From positions 43,871 to 107,870 of the forward strand of contig JALNWQ010000016.1 of assembly GCA_023230855.1 (NCBI GenBank): a stretch of DNA of 64,000 bases, read 5' to 3'. Source of the stretch: Solirubrobacteraceae bacterium (GTDB lineage Bacteria > Actinomycetota > Thermoleophilia > Solirubrobacterales > Solirubrobacteraceae). A program made the translations under genes and the position numbers. Each line of letters starts with the position of its first letter. The stretch's first letter is position 1. The notes beneath the pieces are model-generated. The model saw only the letters and a program-made list of their open reading frames with translations, was not told where the DNA came from and did not search any database. Positions 32,476 through 40,998 of this stretch are shown here, in pieces.

Positions 32476-33359
32476 CAGGCGCCCTTGTCGACCAGCGCGC
32501 AGCCGAGCGTCTCGGACTCGATGACGTCGGTGCCCCACACGTTGAGGCCCTTCACGCCGTCACCGAACTGCTTCTCGATCTCGTACGCCTTGATCTGCAC
32601 GATCTGGTCGGCGTGCGTCGTCGCGTGGTTCCCGGCGCCGAACAGCACGGCGTGAGAGTCGTACGTCGCGCCACCGGTCTTCGTGACCGTCGGGACCGCG
32701 GTCGTCTTGAGGACGTCGAACCCGGCGACGCGGCCGATGATGCCCGTGCGCATCTCCTCCGAGCCCGCGGCGATGAACTGCGGGTCCAGCCGTGCGGTGG
32801 CCTCCAGGTCCGGCGGCACGACGAACCAGCGGTCCTCGTCGGGGGCGTCGTTGTTGTCCAGCCGGCGCCGGAACTCGACCGCGAGCTCGTAGAGCGTGAA
32901 GTCGTCGCCGACACCGTTGCCGACCGTGATCGGCGCGGCGGAGGTGCCGAGGTCGCCGCCGGAGATGCCTGCGCCGGCGATCATGACGGTGGCGACGGAC
33001 TCGTCGATAACGACGCCCATCGCGCGGCCCGCGCGCCGGGTCCACTCGTCGAACAGCCCGGGCTGGGTCTGGACGCGGTCGACGTCGTCGATCGCGACGT
33101 TGAAGTACCGCATCGTGTCGATCGTCAGCGGGACCGTGCCGCCGTCGGGACGCTCGGGCGCGGCGATGTCGGTGTTCTTGATGTAGGTCTTGACCGTGGG
33201 GGTCCCGACCTTCTGGACGTGGACGGTGTCGCCCATCCCCGCGATCTCGCCCTGGTAGTCGCGGTTGATGATCGTGGGCTGGGCGTAGACGAGCCGCGCG
33301 TCCAGGTGCCGCCGGAAGCGGGCGGCCCAGAACTCCGGCACGAAGTCGGCGATCGACAT
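32475..33359 (-). CDS. major capsid protein
   Basis: 294 residues starting MSIADFVPEFWAARFRRHLDARLVYAQPTIINRDY. A strand (DTVHVQKVGTPTVKTY) and the helix DESVATVMIAGAGISGGDLG fit the HK97-like fold of the P22-coat-like group. The C-terminal ALVDKGA follows a beta segment (GLNVWGTDVIESETLG). It follows the scaffold gene, as expected. Confidence 0.85.
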   Translation of the reverse strand: MSIADFVPEFWAARFRRHLDARLVYAQPTIINRDYQGEIAGMGDTVHVQKVGTPTVKTYIKNTDIAAPERPDGGTVPLTIDTMRYFNVAIDDVDRVQTQPGLFDEWTRRAGRAMGVVIDESVATVMIAGAGISGGDLGTSAAPITVGNGVGDDFTLYELAVEFRRRLDNNDAPDEDRWFVVPPDLEATARLDPQFIAAGSEEMRTGIIGRVAGFDVLKTTAVPTVTKTGGATYDSHAVLFGAGNHATTHADQIVQIKAYEIEKQFGDGVKGLNVWGTDVIESETLGCALVDKGA

Positions 33360-33441
33360 GGGTGTCGTCTCCTCGTGGTGATTGGTGGGGTGTCGGAGCC
33401 GGGCCGTCCGCTCCAGGCGGCCGGCCGGCAGGGTGCGCGGC

Positions 33442-34143
33442 CTACTTCGAGGCCAGCGCGTCGGCCGGGATCTCCCCGGCCTCGAACTTGCGGTTGAACT
33501 CCGCGGGATCCGTCTTCGCGAGGCTCCGGGCCTGCTCGGCGGACATGACCTTGGTGTCGCCCTGCGGTCCTCCGGGGACCTGCGGGGCGGACGGCTTGGG
33601 TGCCGGGAGGCGCGCGGCGAGGATCTTGGCCTTGGCGGCCATCTCGTCCTCGGTGCCGTCCGGCAGGAACTCGACGAGGTCGGCCGGGAGCTTGTGCTCG
33701 TCGGCGACCTTGCGACGCAACGCCTCGCGCTCGAGCTGCGCCGCGCGCTGCTCGGCCTTCTCTCGCGCGGCCTTCTCGCGCTCGAGGTCGCTCTTCTCGG
33801 CGTCCTCGATGTCCTGCATCCGCTTGCGCAACTCGTCGGCGTCCTTCGCCTCGGAGCGGTAGCGCGCGTTCTCGCGCCGCAGCTTCTCGACGTACTCCCG
33901 ATCGAACGTGGCCGGCCCGTCGCCACCCACCGGGTCCGCCGGCGGATCGGCCGGGGGGTCGGACGACGGTGCCGCCGGTGCAGCGCCCGCGGGCGCGGTG
34001 CCGCCTTCGCCGGCCGGGTCGGGGTCGCCCTCGTTCAGCGGCACGCCCGACAGAGCGAGCTGGTGGGAGAGCGCCGGCCAGCGGTCGCGCTCCAGGGTGG
34101 CGAGGGTGCGGATGAGCGTGAGCGGATCGGCCGTCACGGGCAT
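33442..34143 (-). CDS. capsid scaffolding protein
   Basis: 233 residues. A Pro/Ala/Asp-rich linker leads to a long coiled coil (about 85-150, YVEKLRRENARYRSEAKDADELRKRMQDIEDAEKSDLEREKAAREKAEQR) and a C-terminal part ending in EFNRKFEAGEIPADALASK. This is the typical scaffolding layout, placed directly before the capsid gene. Confidence 0.85.
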   Translation of the reverse strand: MPVTADPLTLIRTLATLERDRWPALSHQLALSGVPLNEGDPDPAGEGGTAPAGAAPAAPSSDPPADPPADPVGGDGPATFDREYVEKLRRENARYRSEAKDADELRKRMQDIEDAEKSDLEREKAAREKAEQRAAQLEREALRRKVADEHKLPADLVEFLPDGTEDEMAAKAKILAARLPAPKPSAPQVPGGPQGDTKVMSAEQARSLAKTDPAEFNRKFEAGEIPADALASK

Positions 34144-34173
34144 GGGTCGACCTCCAGGGTCGATCGGAGGAAC

Positions 34174-34205
34174 GACCACGCGCCCGCCGGGCGGGCACCG
34201 TGGTC
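34174..34205 (-). terminator. hairpin upstream of the scaffold gene
   Basis: GACCACG and CGCCCGCC pair with GGCGGG and CCGTGGTC with one small bulge. It lies between the 96-residue gene and the scaffold, within the late unit, so it may modulate rather than end transcription. Confidence 0.5.
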
Positions 34206-34246
34206 ACATCGTCAGGGGTGGCCGCGCCGGGCGGCCGAGGGGAAGG

Positions 34247-34537
34247 TCAGGCGGCGGGGCGCTGCTGTGCCAGCGCGTCGCGGAGGCGCACGGTCTGGCC
34301 GTGCACGGTCTGCACGTCGCGGTCGAGTGGCAGGTCGGGCCGCAGGTCCGGGTCGATGATCCGCACGCCGACGGGGTTCGTCTCGTCGACGTCGGAGTCG
34401 AGGAAGTACCAGAGCACCGAGGCGTCCGGGGCGTCGACGTACGCACCGTCCTCGTCGAAGCGGTCCGCGGCCCAGGCCGCGAACTCGCCGTCCAGGCGGT
34501 CCTCTACGGGAAAGGTGTGGGTTCCGACGGTGGCCAT
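34247..34537 (-). CDS. small acidic hypothetical protein
   Basis: 96 residues starting MATVGTHTFPVEDRLDGEF. It is beta/alpha and acidic (DASVLWYFLDSDVDETNPVGVRIIDPD). It begins 3 bp after the stop of the MuF toxin gene, so it is the obvious candidate for a cognate immunity protein, though this is only positional inference. Confidence 0.6.
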   Translation of the reverse strand: MATVGTHTFPVEDRLDGEFAAWAADRFDEDGAYVDAPDASVLWYFLDSDVDETNPVGVRIIDPDLRPDLPLDRDVQTVHGQTVRLRDALAQQRPAA

Positions 34538-34539
34538 GG

Positions 34540-35862
34540 TCACGTGGGGCGCGCCCACCCCGGGAGTCTACGCTCGCGAACCGCGGTGATCACCGTCGGT
34601 TCGTCCGGGTTGGACGCATCGACGACGACCCGCAGCCAACCGCCGTTCTCGCGGGGCACGAAGAACAAGCGTCGATCATCCGGCAGCTTCCGGTCCGGGA
34701 CGACCAGTGCGGGACTCTCAATCGCGCGCTGCACGTCCGCGATCAAGATCTCGGTCCGGCCACGCTCGACCTGCCAGTGCGTGCGCGACCGCGCCGTGAT
34801 CGTGACCGGTGCGTCGTACTCGGCGACGTTCCGCGCAGTGCGCACGATGTCGCGCTCGCCGACCAGATTCAGAGCGTCCGAGAGTGACGCTTCGCCGATC
34901 TCGTAGTCGGTGATCCCGCGCGCGCGGTCCTCGGAGAACTTCACGAGGTCGGACAGCTCGAGGTCGCCGTTGCGCAGCAGCTCCGCCTTCGCGGCACCAC
35001 CGCGGTGATCGAACAGCGCGTTCTGCTCCTCGACGGTGAGGCCGTCGAAGACCTCGCGGCCCGTTGGCGGTCGCTCGCCGTCGGGGCCGACGGGCACCGC
35101 GATGCACCGGCATCGGGTGTGCTTGGGAAAGCTCCGCATCGAGGGTGGCCGGACACGGCCGTCTGCGAGGGCCAGGCAGGCGCCGCACGCCGTCGCCTCC
35201 GCCTTGCGGACCCAGCCGACGCCCAAGTCCTCCAGGCGATCGAGCGTCGCGTGACGGTGGGTGTCTACGACGACGTCACCGGCGATCCGCGACGTCTCCA
35301 TCCCGACCCGGCGACGGTAGTGCGCGTACAGCCTTGGGTCGGCGTCCTCCCACCGCACCGGCTTGCCGCGCTCCGCATCGGGCATCGCCACGCCGATCCG
35401 GCCGGCGAGCGTCTGGGTGCTGACGAACGCCTGACGCTGCGCCCGGTACACCCGCTGCTGCGCCTGCTCGCGAGGATTCAGGATCGGCGTCCAGTCCTGC
35501 TTGCCGGACCGCGATGGGCGGTGCCACCGGCCGGTCGGGTCGTTCGCGACCTGGACCACCGGGCCGCGGACACGCCACGCCGCCAGATCACGCTCGAGCT
35601 GGTGACGCTCGGTGGCCTGCAGCAGCTCGATCGGGTCGCGCTGCTGGGCGGCCTGGCCGGCGAGGACCTCCGCGGTCGACGCGCCGTCGAGCGCGGCCTG
35701 CGCCGCCACCGGGCTCGGCCCGGTCCAGAGCTGGCGCGCGAGGACCGCGTGCCGCTGTCCCGGATCGCGCTGCACTGCCCGGGATGTCCGCACCATGACC
35801 GCCTCGGCGAGGCGCTCCAGGGCGTCCTGCGCGGCGAGCGCCCGACGCTGCCACGGGTCCAT
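34540..35862 (-). CDS. MuF-type head protein with C-terminal BECR-like nuclease toxin domain
   Basis: 440 residues. Residues about 80-260 are the MuF/gp7 minor-head fold, with a probable zinc knuckle C226, C229, H248, C251, C253 (ACGACLALADG and HTRCRC). Residues about 300-440 form an extra domain with helical linker and a final beta-sheet (DAPVTITARSRTHWQVERG with H362, then EILIADVQRAIESPALVVPD, RRLFFVPRENGGWLRVVVDA, TVITAVRERRLPG). This strand order is that of barnase/EndoU/colicin/RelE-like RNase toxins. MuF-linked toxins are known in temperate phages, and would be carried in the virion. Confidence 0.82.
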   Translation of the reverse strand: MDPWQRRALAAQDALERLAEAVMVRTSRAVQRDPGQRHAVLARQLWTGPSPVAAQAALDGASTAEVLAGQAAQQRDPIELLQATERHQLERDLAAWRVRGPVVQVANDPTGRWHRPSRSGKQDWTPILNPREQAQQRVYRAQRQAFVSTQTLAGRIGVAMPDAERGKPVRWEDADPRLYAHYRRRVGMETSRIAGDVVVDTHRHATLDRLEDLGVGWVRKAEATACGACLALADGRVRPPSMRSFPKHTRCRCIAVPVGPDGERPPTGREVFDGLTVEEQNALFDHRGGAAKAELLRNGDLELSDLVKFSEDRARGITDYEIGEASLSDALNLVGERDIVRTARNVAEYDAPVTITARSRTHWQVERGRTEILIADVQRAIESPALVVPDRKLPDDRRLFFVPRENGGWLRVVVDASNPDEPTVITAVRERRLPGWARPT

Positions 35863-35865
35863 CGC

Positions 35866-37392
35866 CTAGTCCTCGAGGCGACCGGCGTCGACTTCGGCGG
35901 ACTCGGGCTCGACGCCGGACCGGATCATGATGCCCATCGCGTCGGCCTTGGCCTTCGTCTGCGCGGCGTCGTCGTGCGACGGCTCCTCGACCGGCAGGCC
36001 GGACGGTCCGGAGATCCCGAGAGCGACGCCTTCGAGGTGCGACTCGCGGCGCATCATCTCCATCCAGCGCTTCGCAAGCTGTGGCGACGCGCCGTAGAGC
36101 TCCCAGATCGCCTCGAGCGGCAGCCCGAGCTGGCGGAGCTTCAGCAGCGCGTCGACGCGTGTGGCCTCCGACGCGGTCTCCGGGTCCTTCCAGACCGTCT
36201 CGGCGTCGATCGCCATCTCCTCGAGGCCCAGGACCCGGAACGAGAGGCGCATCGTCTGCTCCCACGACTCGCCGCACCAGCGGTGCTTGCGCCGGGCGCG
36301 GTAGACGAGGCCGTCCATCGCGGCCTTCAGCGCGTCACCGCTGATGTTCACCATCGTGCCGAGGAGCTGCTGCGGCGGCGTGTTCGTCTTCGCCGCGATG
36401 TCGGTCCGGATGGTGTCCGCGACCTTCGTGTAGTTCGACAGGTCCCCGGCCGAGAGCTCGGTGATCTCCGCGCCGTCCTCGATCGCGAAGAGCCGGTTGA
36501 TCCCGAACTCGGCCTGCGTGATCGGCTCGCCGTCCTCGTCGGTCGGGGTCTCACCGCCGATGAGGACCCGCTGCCGGTACGCGGTGTACTCCGACGCCAC
36601 CAGCATGTCGGCGAACGTCTTGTCGAGCGCGTCCTGCAGCTCCTCGACGGGCTCCAGGTCGGAGTGGCCCTCGAGCCGTGCGTCGGGGTTGTTGAGGAAC
36701 TCGACGAGCGGGACCGTCTCGAGCGGGTTGGGCTCGGCCTGCTCGATCGTCCACCCGTCCGCGGGCACGGCGCTCGTGCCGCCGGTGAGCGTCCACACCG
36801 TGTCCGGGGTGAAGAGCATCGCCCGCCAGCGGCCGGTGAGATCACGCCAGCGCTTCAGGCCGGCGAGGATCCGCCGCCGGTCGCCCGGGTCGCGCATCAC
36901 GATCGCCTGCAGCGGGTCCTCGACGGTGATCCTCGGGTCACCGCCCTCGTCGGGCCAGACGAGCGTGTACGCCCAGCCGGTGACGACGAGGTCGGTGTGC
37001 AGGACCTCCGACATGAGGTCCATCTGGTTGGCCTGCCAGATGTCCCACGCGTCGTCGTCGGGCTGCGGGTCGGTGGCGTCCAGGCGGAACCCCTGGACCT
37101 CCATCCGTGACACGACGGCCGAGACGACCATCGGCATCCAGTTGTTCCGCAGCGCGAACTTCTCGCCGAACGCCTCGGTCCAGGCCTCCGTCGCGAACCG
37201 CTGCGGCTGCGTGCCGTCGAAGTACGCCCGGTGCCGCTCGATGATCGACTGCCGCTCGAACAGCCGCTTGGACAGCTCCGCCGTCCACAGACGGGCGCGC
37301 TGCTCCGGCGTCTGCTCGTCCGGGTTCGCCGGCAGCGGCTCGGGCTCCCGGCGCGGAGCCGGCGTGCGGTAGGGGACGATGTCGAAGCTCAT
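35866..37392 (-). CDS. portal protein (SPP1 gp6-like)
   Basis: 508 residues. Conserved blocks are RHRAYFDGTQPQRFATE, NNWMPMVVSAVVSRMEVQGF, DLVVTGWAYTLVWPDEGGDPRI, VPLVEFLNNPDA, AYRQRVLIGGETP and NTPPQQLLGTMVNISGDALKAAMDGLVYRARRKHR. It forms the dodecameric DNA gate of the head. The start overlaps the terminase stop. Confidence 0.92.
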   Translation of the reverse strand: MSFDIVPYRTPAPRREPEPLPANPDEQTPEQRARLWTAELSKRLFERQSIIERHRAYFDGTQPQRFATEAWTEAFGEKFALRNNWMPMVVSAVVSRMEVQGFRLDATDPQPDDDAWDIWQANQMDLMSEVLHTDLVVTGWAYTLVWPDEGGDPRITVEDPLQAIVMRDPGDRRRILAGLKRWRDLTGRWRAMLFTPDTVWTLTGGTSAVPADGWTIEQAEPNPLETVPLVEFLNNPDARLEGHSDLEPVEELQDALDKTFADMLVASEYTAYRQRVLIGGETPTDEDGEPITQAEFGINRLFAIEDGAEITELSAGDLSNYTKVADTIRTDIAAKTNTPPQQLLGTMVNISGDALKAAMDGLVYRARRKHRWCGESWEQTMRLSFRVLGLEEMAIDAETVWKDPETASEATRVDALLKLRQLGLPLEAIWELYGASPQLAKRWMEMMRRESHLEGVALGISGPSGLPVEEPSHDDAAQTKAKADAMGIMIRSGVEPESAEVDAGRLED

Positions 37393-38951
37393 CGGATGAT
37401 GCGCAGCTTGCGCTTGGTGGGGCCCTTCAAGGCCCCGGCGGCGATCGCGTCGCAGGCGGCGGTGTCCGCCAAGATCGCGGCCATCGCGACGTCGATCCGG
37501 TCGACGGCGCGCTTGCCGGGCTTCTCGAGCTTCATCCCGCCCGAGGAGGTCGCGACCTGGGCGTTGACCATGTGCCGATGCAGCACGCGGGCCGCGTCGG
37601 TGGCCTTGCCCTGGTGGCCGACCAACGGCATGCCGTGCTCGTCCAACGTCTGGCAGTCGGTGCGGAAGCGCTCCAGCGCCGCGGTCATCTTCGACCGCGC
37701 CGACGTCGGCCAGGACATGACCGCGGGGTCGCCGTAGTCCTCGTGCCACCGCTCGAGGTCGGTCTGCCAGAACGCCGGGTCGAAGTAGCCGCGAGCGACG
37801 ACGTACTTGCGCATCGCCTCGGCGATCGCATCGTTGACCTCCTGGCGCGGAACCTGCCAGTCCTCCGCGTCCGGCGGTCGCTCCCAGATCGCCAGCGGGA
37901 CGAGCAGTCGGTCCTCGAGGCGGCACGCCACCAGCGCGGTGGCGTCCCAGAGCACCGACCCGTCGAACCCCAGCGCGACGAGGTCGCGGCGCTTGAGCTT
38001 CGCCAGCGGCCGCGCGAGCGACGCCCAGCGGTCGGCGGGCATGTACTGCTTGTCGCCCTCGGCCCACACGCACGCGTGCAGCTGCAGGAACTCGGCCTTG
38101 GTCAGCTCGGGGTTGGCGGCCTGACGCGCGAGGTACGCCTCGGTCACCCACGACGCCGGGTTCGCGGCCTTCACCGCGGCCGTGTCCTTCGGGTCCGTGG
38201 TGCGCGCCGAGAAGTTGAAGACCAACGTCTGGCCGACGTGGTTGCGGCTGATCGTCAGCGACCCGCGCCGCTCGACGTCGCCCTCGGCCTCGTTCCCGTC
38301 GACCAGCCGACCGAGGATGCCCTCGGCCCGCTCGTGGCCTTCCCCCGCCGTCGAGATCGTGAAGACCTGGGTGCGCCGGCGTGCGCCGCCGCCGGTCGTC
38401 AGCGCGGCCCACACCCGCCGCAGGCGCGGCGTGATCCACTGGGCGACCTCGTCGCAGATGACGAGCGACGGGTTGTAGCCGTGGAGCGTCTTCGGGTCGG
38501 TCGAGAGGCGGACGATCTTGCCGCGACCGTCTGCCCGCTCGATCTCCCCGATGTACGCCCGGACGACGAGCTGCTCGTCGAGGTCCGGCGACTCGCGGAT
38601 GAACGCCGCGCACGCGTCGAAGAGCCGGCCGGCCTGCTTGTCGCTCGACGCGGCCAGCAGGATCTCCGGCTGCCCGTCGTCGTGCAGCAGCCGGTACAGC
38701 GCGTACGCGGCCAGCAGCGTCGTCTTGCCGTTCTTCCGCGGCAGGACGATGACGACCGACTGCCACAGGTACGACAGGTCCCGCAGGACCGTCAGCGCCT
38801 CGTCGGCGATCTCCTGCTGCCAGCCCTCGAGGTCGAGCGGCAGGCCGGCGAACTGGTCGATCGACTGCGTGAGGTGCTCGCGGCACCACCACGCGAAGTG
38901 CGGGCCACGCGATCCCTCGACCTGCGGACGCTCGACCGCGGTCGCGGTCAT
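37389..38951 (-). CDS. terL: terminase large subunit
   Basis: 520 residues. The ATPase has Walker A LPRKNGKTT (about 70-78), motif YNPSLVICDEVAQW with D167-E168 as Walker B, and TISTAGEG as coupling motif. The C-terminal nuclease has acidic residues at LGFDGSVLWDATALV and GYFDPAFWQTDLERW. It cuts and pumps DNA into the prohead together with TerS and portal. Confidence 0.95.
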   Translation of the reverse strand: MTATAVERPQVEGSRGPHFAWWCREHLTQSIDQFAGLPLDLEGWQQEIADEALTVLRDLSYLWQSVVIVLPRKNGKTTLLAAYALYRLLHDDGQPEILLAASSDKQAGRLFDACAAFIRESPDLDEQLVVRAYIGEIERADGRGKIVRLSTDPKTLHGYNPSLVICDEVAQWITPRLRRVWAALTTGGGARRRTQVFTISTAGEGHERAEGILGRLVDGNEAEGDVERRGSLTISRNHVGQTLVFNFSARTTDPKDTAAVKAANPASWVTEAYLARQAANPELTKAEFLQLHACVWAEGDKQYMPADRWASLARPLAKLKRRDLVALGFDGSVLWDATALVACRLEDRLLVPLAIWERPPDAEDWQVPRQEVNDAIAEAMRKYVVARGYFDPAFWQTDLERWHEDYGDPAVMSWPTSARSKMTAALERFRTDCQTLDEHGMPLVGHQGKATDAARVLHRHMVNAQVATSSGGMKLEKPGKRAVDRIDVAMAAILADTAACDAIAAGALKGPTKRKLRIIR

Positions 38952-39352
38952 TTCACCGCGCGCAGCCGGGTCACGGTCGGCGGCGGCGCGCTACGCGGCT
39001 TCGTCGTGCCCTTCGGTCGGCCACCCTGGTTGCGGCCCAGGGCCGCGGCGGGCTCGAGGCCGAGTGACTTCGCGAACGCCTCGGCGGCCTTCTCCGCCTT
39101 CAACGCGGAGTCGAGCAGCGGGTGCGCGACCGTCTGGCCCATCGACCCGGTCGCGGTCACGTCGTCGCCGAGCTCGTCCCAGCAGCGGCGGGCGAGCGCG
39201 ATGGCGCGCACGTACCGCTCGATCGCAGGCACGTCGCTGGGCTGAAGCTGTCCTCGATCTTGGAGTGCGGTGATGGTGCGCCGCCAAGCGGCGCGCTCGA
39301 AGGGCGTCAACCCCTTCGGGCAGGTCGGCTTGTACGGCCGTCGCGGTGCCAC
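38948..39352 (-). CDS. terS: terminase small subunit (P27 family)
   Basis: 134 residues. The block WRRTITALQDRGQLQPSDVPAIERYVRAIALARRCWDEL and the C-terminal RNQGGRPKGTTKP match phage terminase, P27 family. It recognises packaging DNA and loads TerL. Overlap with TerL is 4 bp. Confidence 0.88.
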   Translation of the reverse strand: MAPRRPYKPTCPKGLTPFERAAWRRTITALQDRGQLQPSDVPAIERYVRAIALARRCWDELGDDVTATGSMGQTVAHPLLDSALKAEKAAEAFAKSLGLEPAAALGRNQGGRPKGTTKPRSAPPPTVTRLRAVK

Positions 39353-39354
39353 GG

Positions 39355-39508
39355 GTGACCTCCAGGGTCGGGCCGGCTCCGGGCCGGGTGGCGGATCAGC
39401 CGACGGGCGCGCGCTCCTGGCGCGGGCCGTGATCGGCGAAAAACGAGCGAAGGGGGTTTCTGTCCGAGACGACTACCCCGGGCGACACCTGCCCCTTCGG
39501 GTTGGGGG
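39355..39508. other. candidate cos/packaging region
   Basis: 154 bp lie between HNH and TerS. It contains an AAAAACGAG stretch, unusual in this GC-rich unit, and near its end GGGGGT-C-ACCCCC-like symmetry around 39504-39516, overlapping the HNH stop. HNH-plus-terminase phages generally package from cos sites nearby. Confidence 0.35.
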
Positions 39509-39862
39509 TCACCCCCCACCCCCGGCGCGGCGGTCGGCCTCGAGGTGGCAGGTGGGGCAGAGGAGGACCGCGTCGGGCTGGACGGTCGCGCCGCCGTCGG
39601 CGATGCGGTGCGGGTGGTGCAGCGCGAGCCGGTGGCCGCCGAGTGGTGCGAGACCGCACTCCTCGCACCGTCCGCCGGTGCGCTTGAGCGCGGCCTGGCG
39701 GGCGGCGCGGTGGGCGCGTCGTGCGGCCGGGTCGGTCCGCATCCTCTGGTCGTGGGCGGAGCGGTTGGCCCACGGCTTGCGCTGGTGGGCGTCGCAGCGT
39801 CCGGCGTGGGTGGCGATCTCGGGACAGCCGGGCCGGCTGCACACGGACGGGGCGCGGGCCAT
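39509..39862 (-). CDS. HNH endonuclease of the packaging module
   Basis: 117 residues. CSRPGCPEIATHAGRCDAH is a zinc-binding N-terminal knuckle. The HNH core is RCEECGLAPLG, LALHHPHRIADGGATVQPDAVLLCPTCHLEAD with paired CxxC motifs. HNH proteins next to terminase genes are required for cos cleavage in HK97-like phages. Stop codon lies within the symmetric site before TerS. Confidence 0.9.
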   Translation of the reverse strand: MARAPSVCSRPGCPEIATHAGRCDAHQRKPWANRSAHDQRMRTDPAARRAHRAARQAALKRTGGRCEECGLAPLGGHRLALHHPHRIADGGATVQPDAVLLCPTCHLEADRRAGGGG

Positions 39863-39973
39863 CAGGCGCGACCCCTGGAACGCGAACGGTGCCCCCGTGG
39901 GGAGCGCCGAATCGGACGAAGGCGCAGTTCGCCCGTCGGCAGAAGCGTCCCACGGACGGCGGACGGATGCAAG

Positions 39974-40672
39974 TCAGGCCGCACGATCGGCGCGCCGGGC
40001 GGCGGCGATGATGGTCGCGACGGTGGTCTTGCCGATGTCCAGGTCTGCGGCGATCGCCCGGACGGACCGGTCGGGGTCCAGTCGGTGTGCGGCAAGGACG
40101 GCGTCGCGGAGGTCGCCGTCGATGGGCAGGGACTCTCCGGTCTGGCGGTGCCGGCCGTTCTTGCGACGGACGCGGCGGATGACCTCGGCTGTGACGTACC
40201 CGGCGCGGCTCGTCTCGAGCGCGGCGGCGTAGTGGGGGTCGAGGCCTTCGTAGGTGGAGAGGATCCAGTCGGTCCGCTCGACGGACGTGTCGTCGACGTC
40301 GAGATCGTTCGGGGTCTGGTCGCTGCGGTGCGTGACCTGGCGCAGCGCGACCGCGGCTCGGAGCAGCGCCTGCCGGTAGCGGTGCGGCTCAGGATGGGGC
40401 TCCCCCGCGTCGACCGCGGCGTAGTACGCCTCGAGGTCGAAGTGCGCGGCCTGGGTGAGGCGCTCGCGCTGCTCGTCGGCGAGAGCGGGCTGGCCGTGCG
40501 GCGCGGCGGATCCGGGCTTGCCGGAGCTAACGCGGCCGCCGACCGGAGCGCCGCTGGCCTCGGACGTCATGGTCATGCGGATGATGAGCTGGTCGGCGAG
40601 GGCGTCGAGCTCGGGCCACCACATGGTGGGGAGGTCGCGGGCGATCTTCATCGGGTCGAACGTGTCGGTCAT
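39974..40672 (-). CDS. hypothetical phage protein with C-terminal helix-turn-helix
   Basis: 232 residues. The C-terminal 45 residues (LRDAVLAAHRLDPDRSVRAIAADLDIGKTTVATIIAAARRADRAA) form a clear helix-turn-helix. The upstream region is helical (FDLEAYYAAVDAGEPHPEPHRYRQALLRAAVALRQV). Location near terminase suggests a late-gene regulator, but this is not proven. Confidence 0.65.
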   Translation of the reverse strand: MTDTFDPMKIARDLPTMWWPELDALADQLIIRMTMTSEASGAPVGGRVSSGKPGSAAPHGQPALADEQRERLTQAAHFDLEAYYAAVDAGEPHPEPHRYRQALLRAAVALRQVTHRSDQTPNDLDVDDTSVERTDWILSTYEGLDPHYAAALETSRAGYVTAEVIRRVRRKNGRHRQTGESLPIDGDLRDAVLAAHRLDPDRSVRAIAADLDIGKTTVATIIAAARRADRAA

Positions 40673-40998
40673 GCCTGGCCTCCGGCGATCTCGCGGTCGA
40701 GGGCCATGAGGAGTCGGGCGGCGGCGTGGACGAGGTGGCTGTGGCCGCTGTCGGGGTCGACCGTCTCGCCACCGAGCCAGCGATAGGCGTGACGGAGCGC
40801 GGCGGCGAGGTGGTGGCGGGCGGGCCGACGACGCCAGCGGTCGCCGTGGCTGGCCTGCTCGTCGGCCAGGAGCTGGCTGACGGCGAGGATCGCCCGGGCC
40901 GGGAGCAGGGTCGGGTCGGGCTTGACCGGTCGGGGGACGGTCGGGACCTCGAGGAGGTGCGGGATCACGGCGGGGCTCTCCGGGGTGGTGGTGGTCAT
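40669..40998 (-). CDS. DUF5664-like protein (dATP/dGTP diphosphohydrolase N-terminal domain)
   Basis: 109 residues. The segment LPARAILAVSQLLADEQASHGDRWRRRPARHHLAAALRHAYRWLGGETVDPDSGHSHLVHAAARLLMALDRE keeps the family pattern: RH, GE.xD.xSG.xH and HA. In phages, this domain is linked to nucleotide-pool change, but also occurs alone with unknown function. The start overlaps the replication-protein stop. Confidence 0.68.
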   Translation of the reverse strand: MTTTTPESPAVIPHLLEVPTVPRPVKPDPTLLPARAILAVSQLLADEQASHGDRWRRRPARHHLAAALRHAYRWLGGETVDPDSGHSHLVHAAARLLMALDREIAGGQA

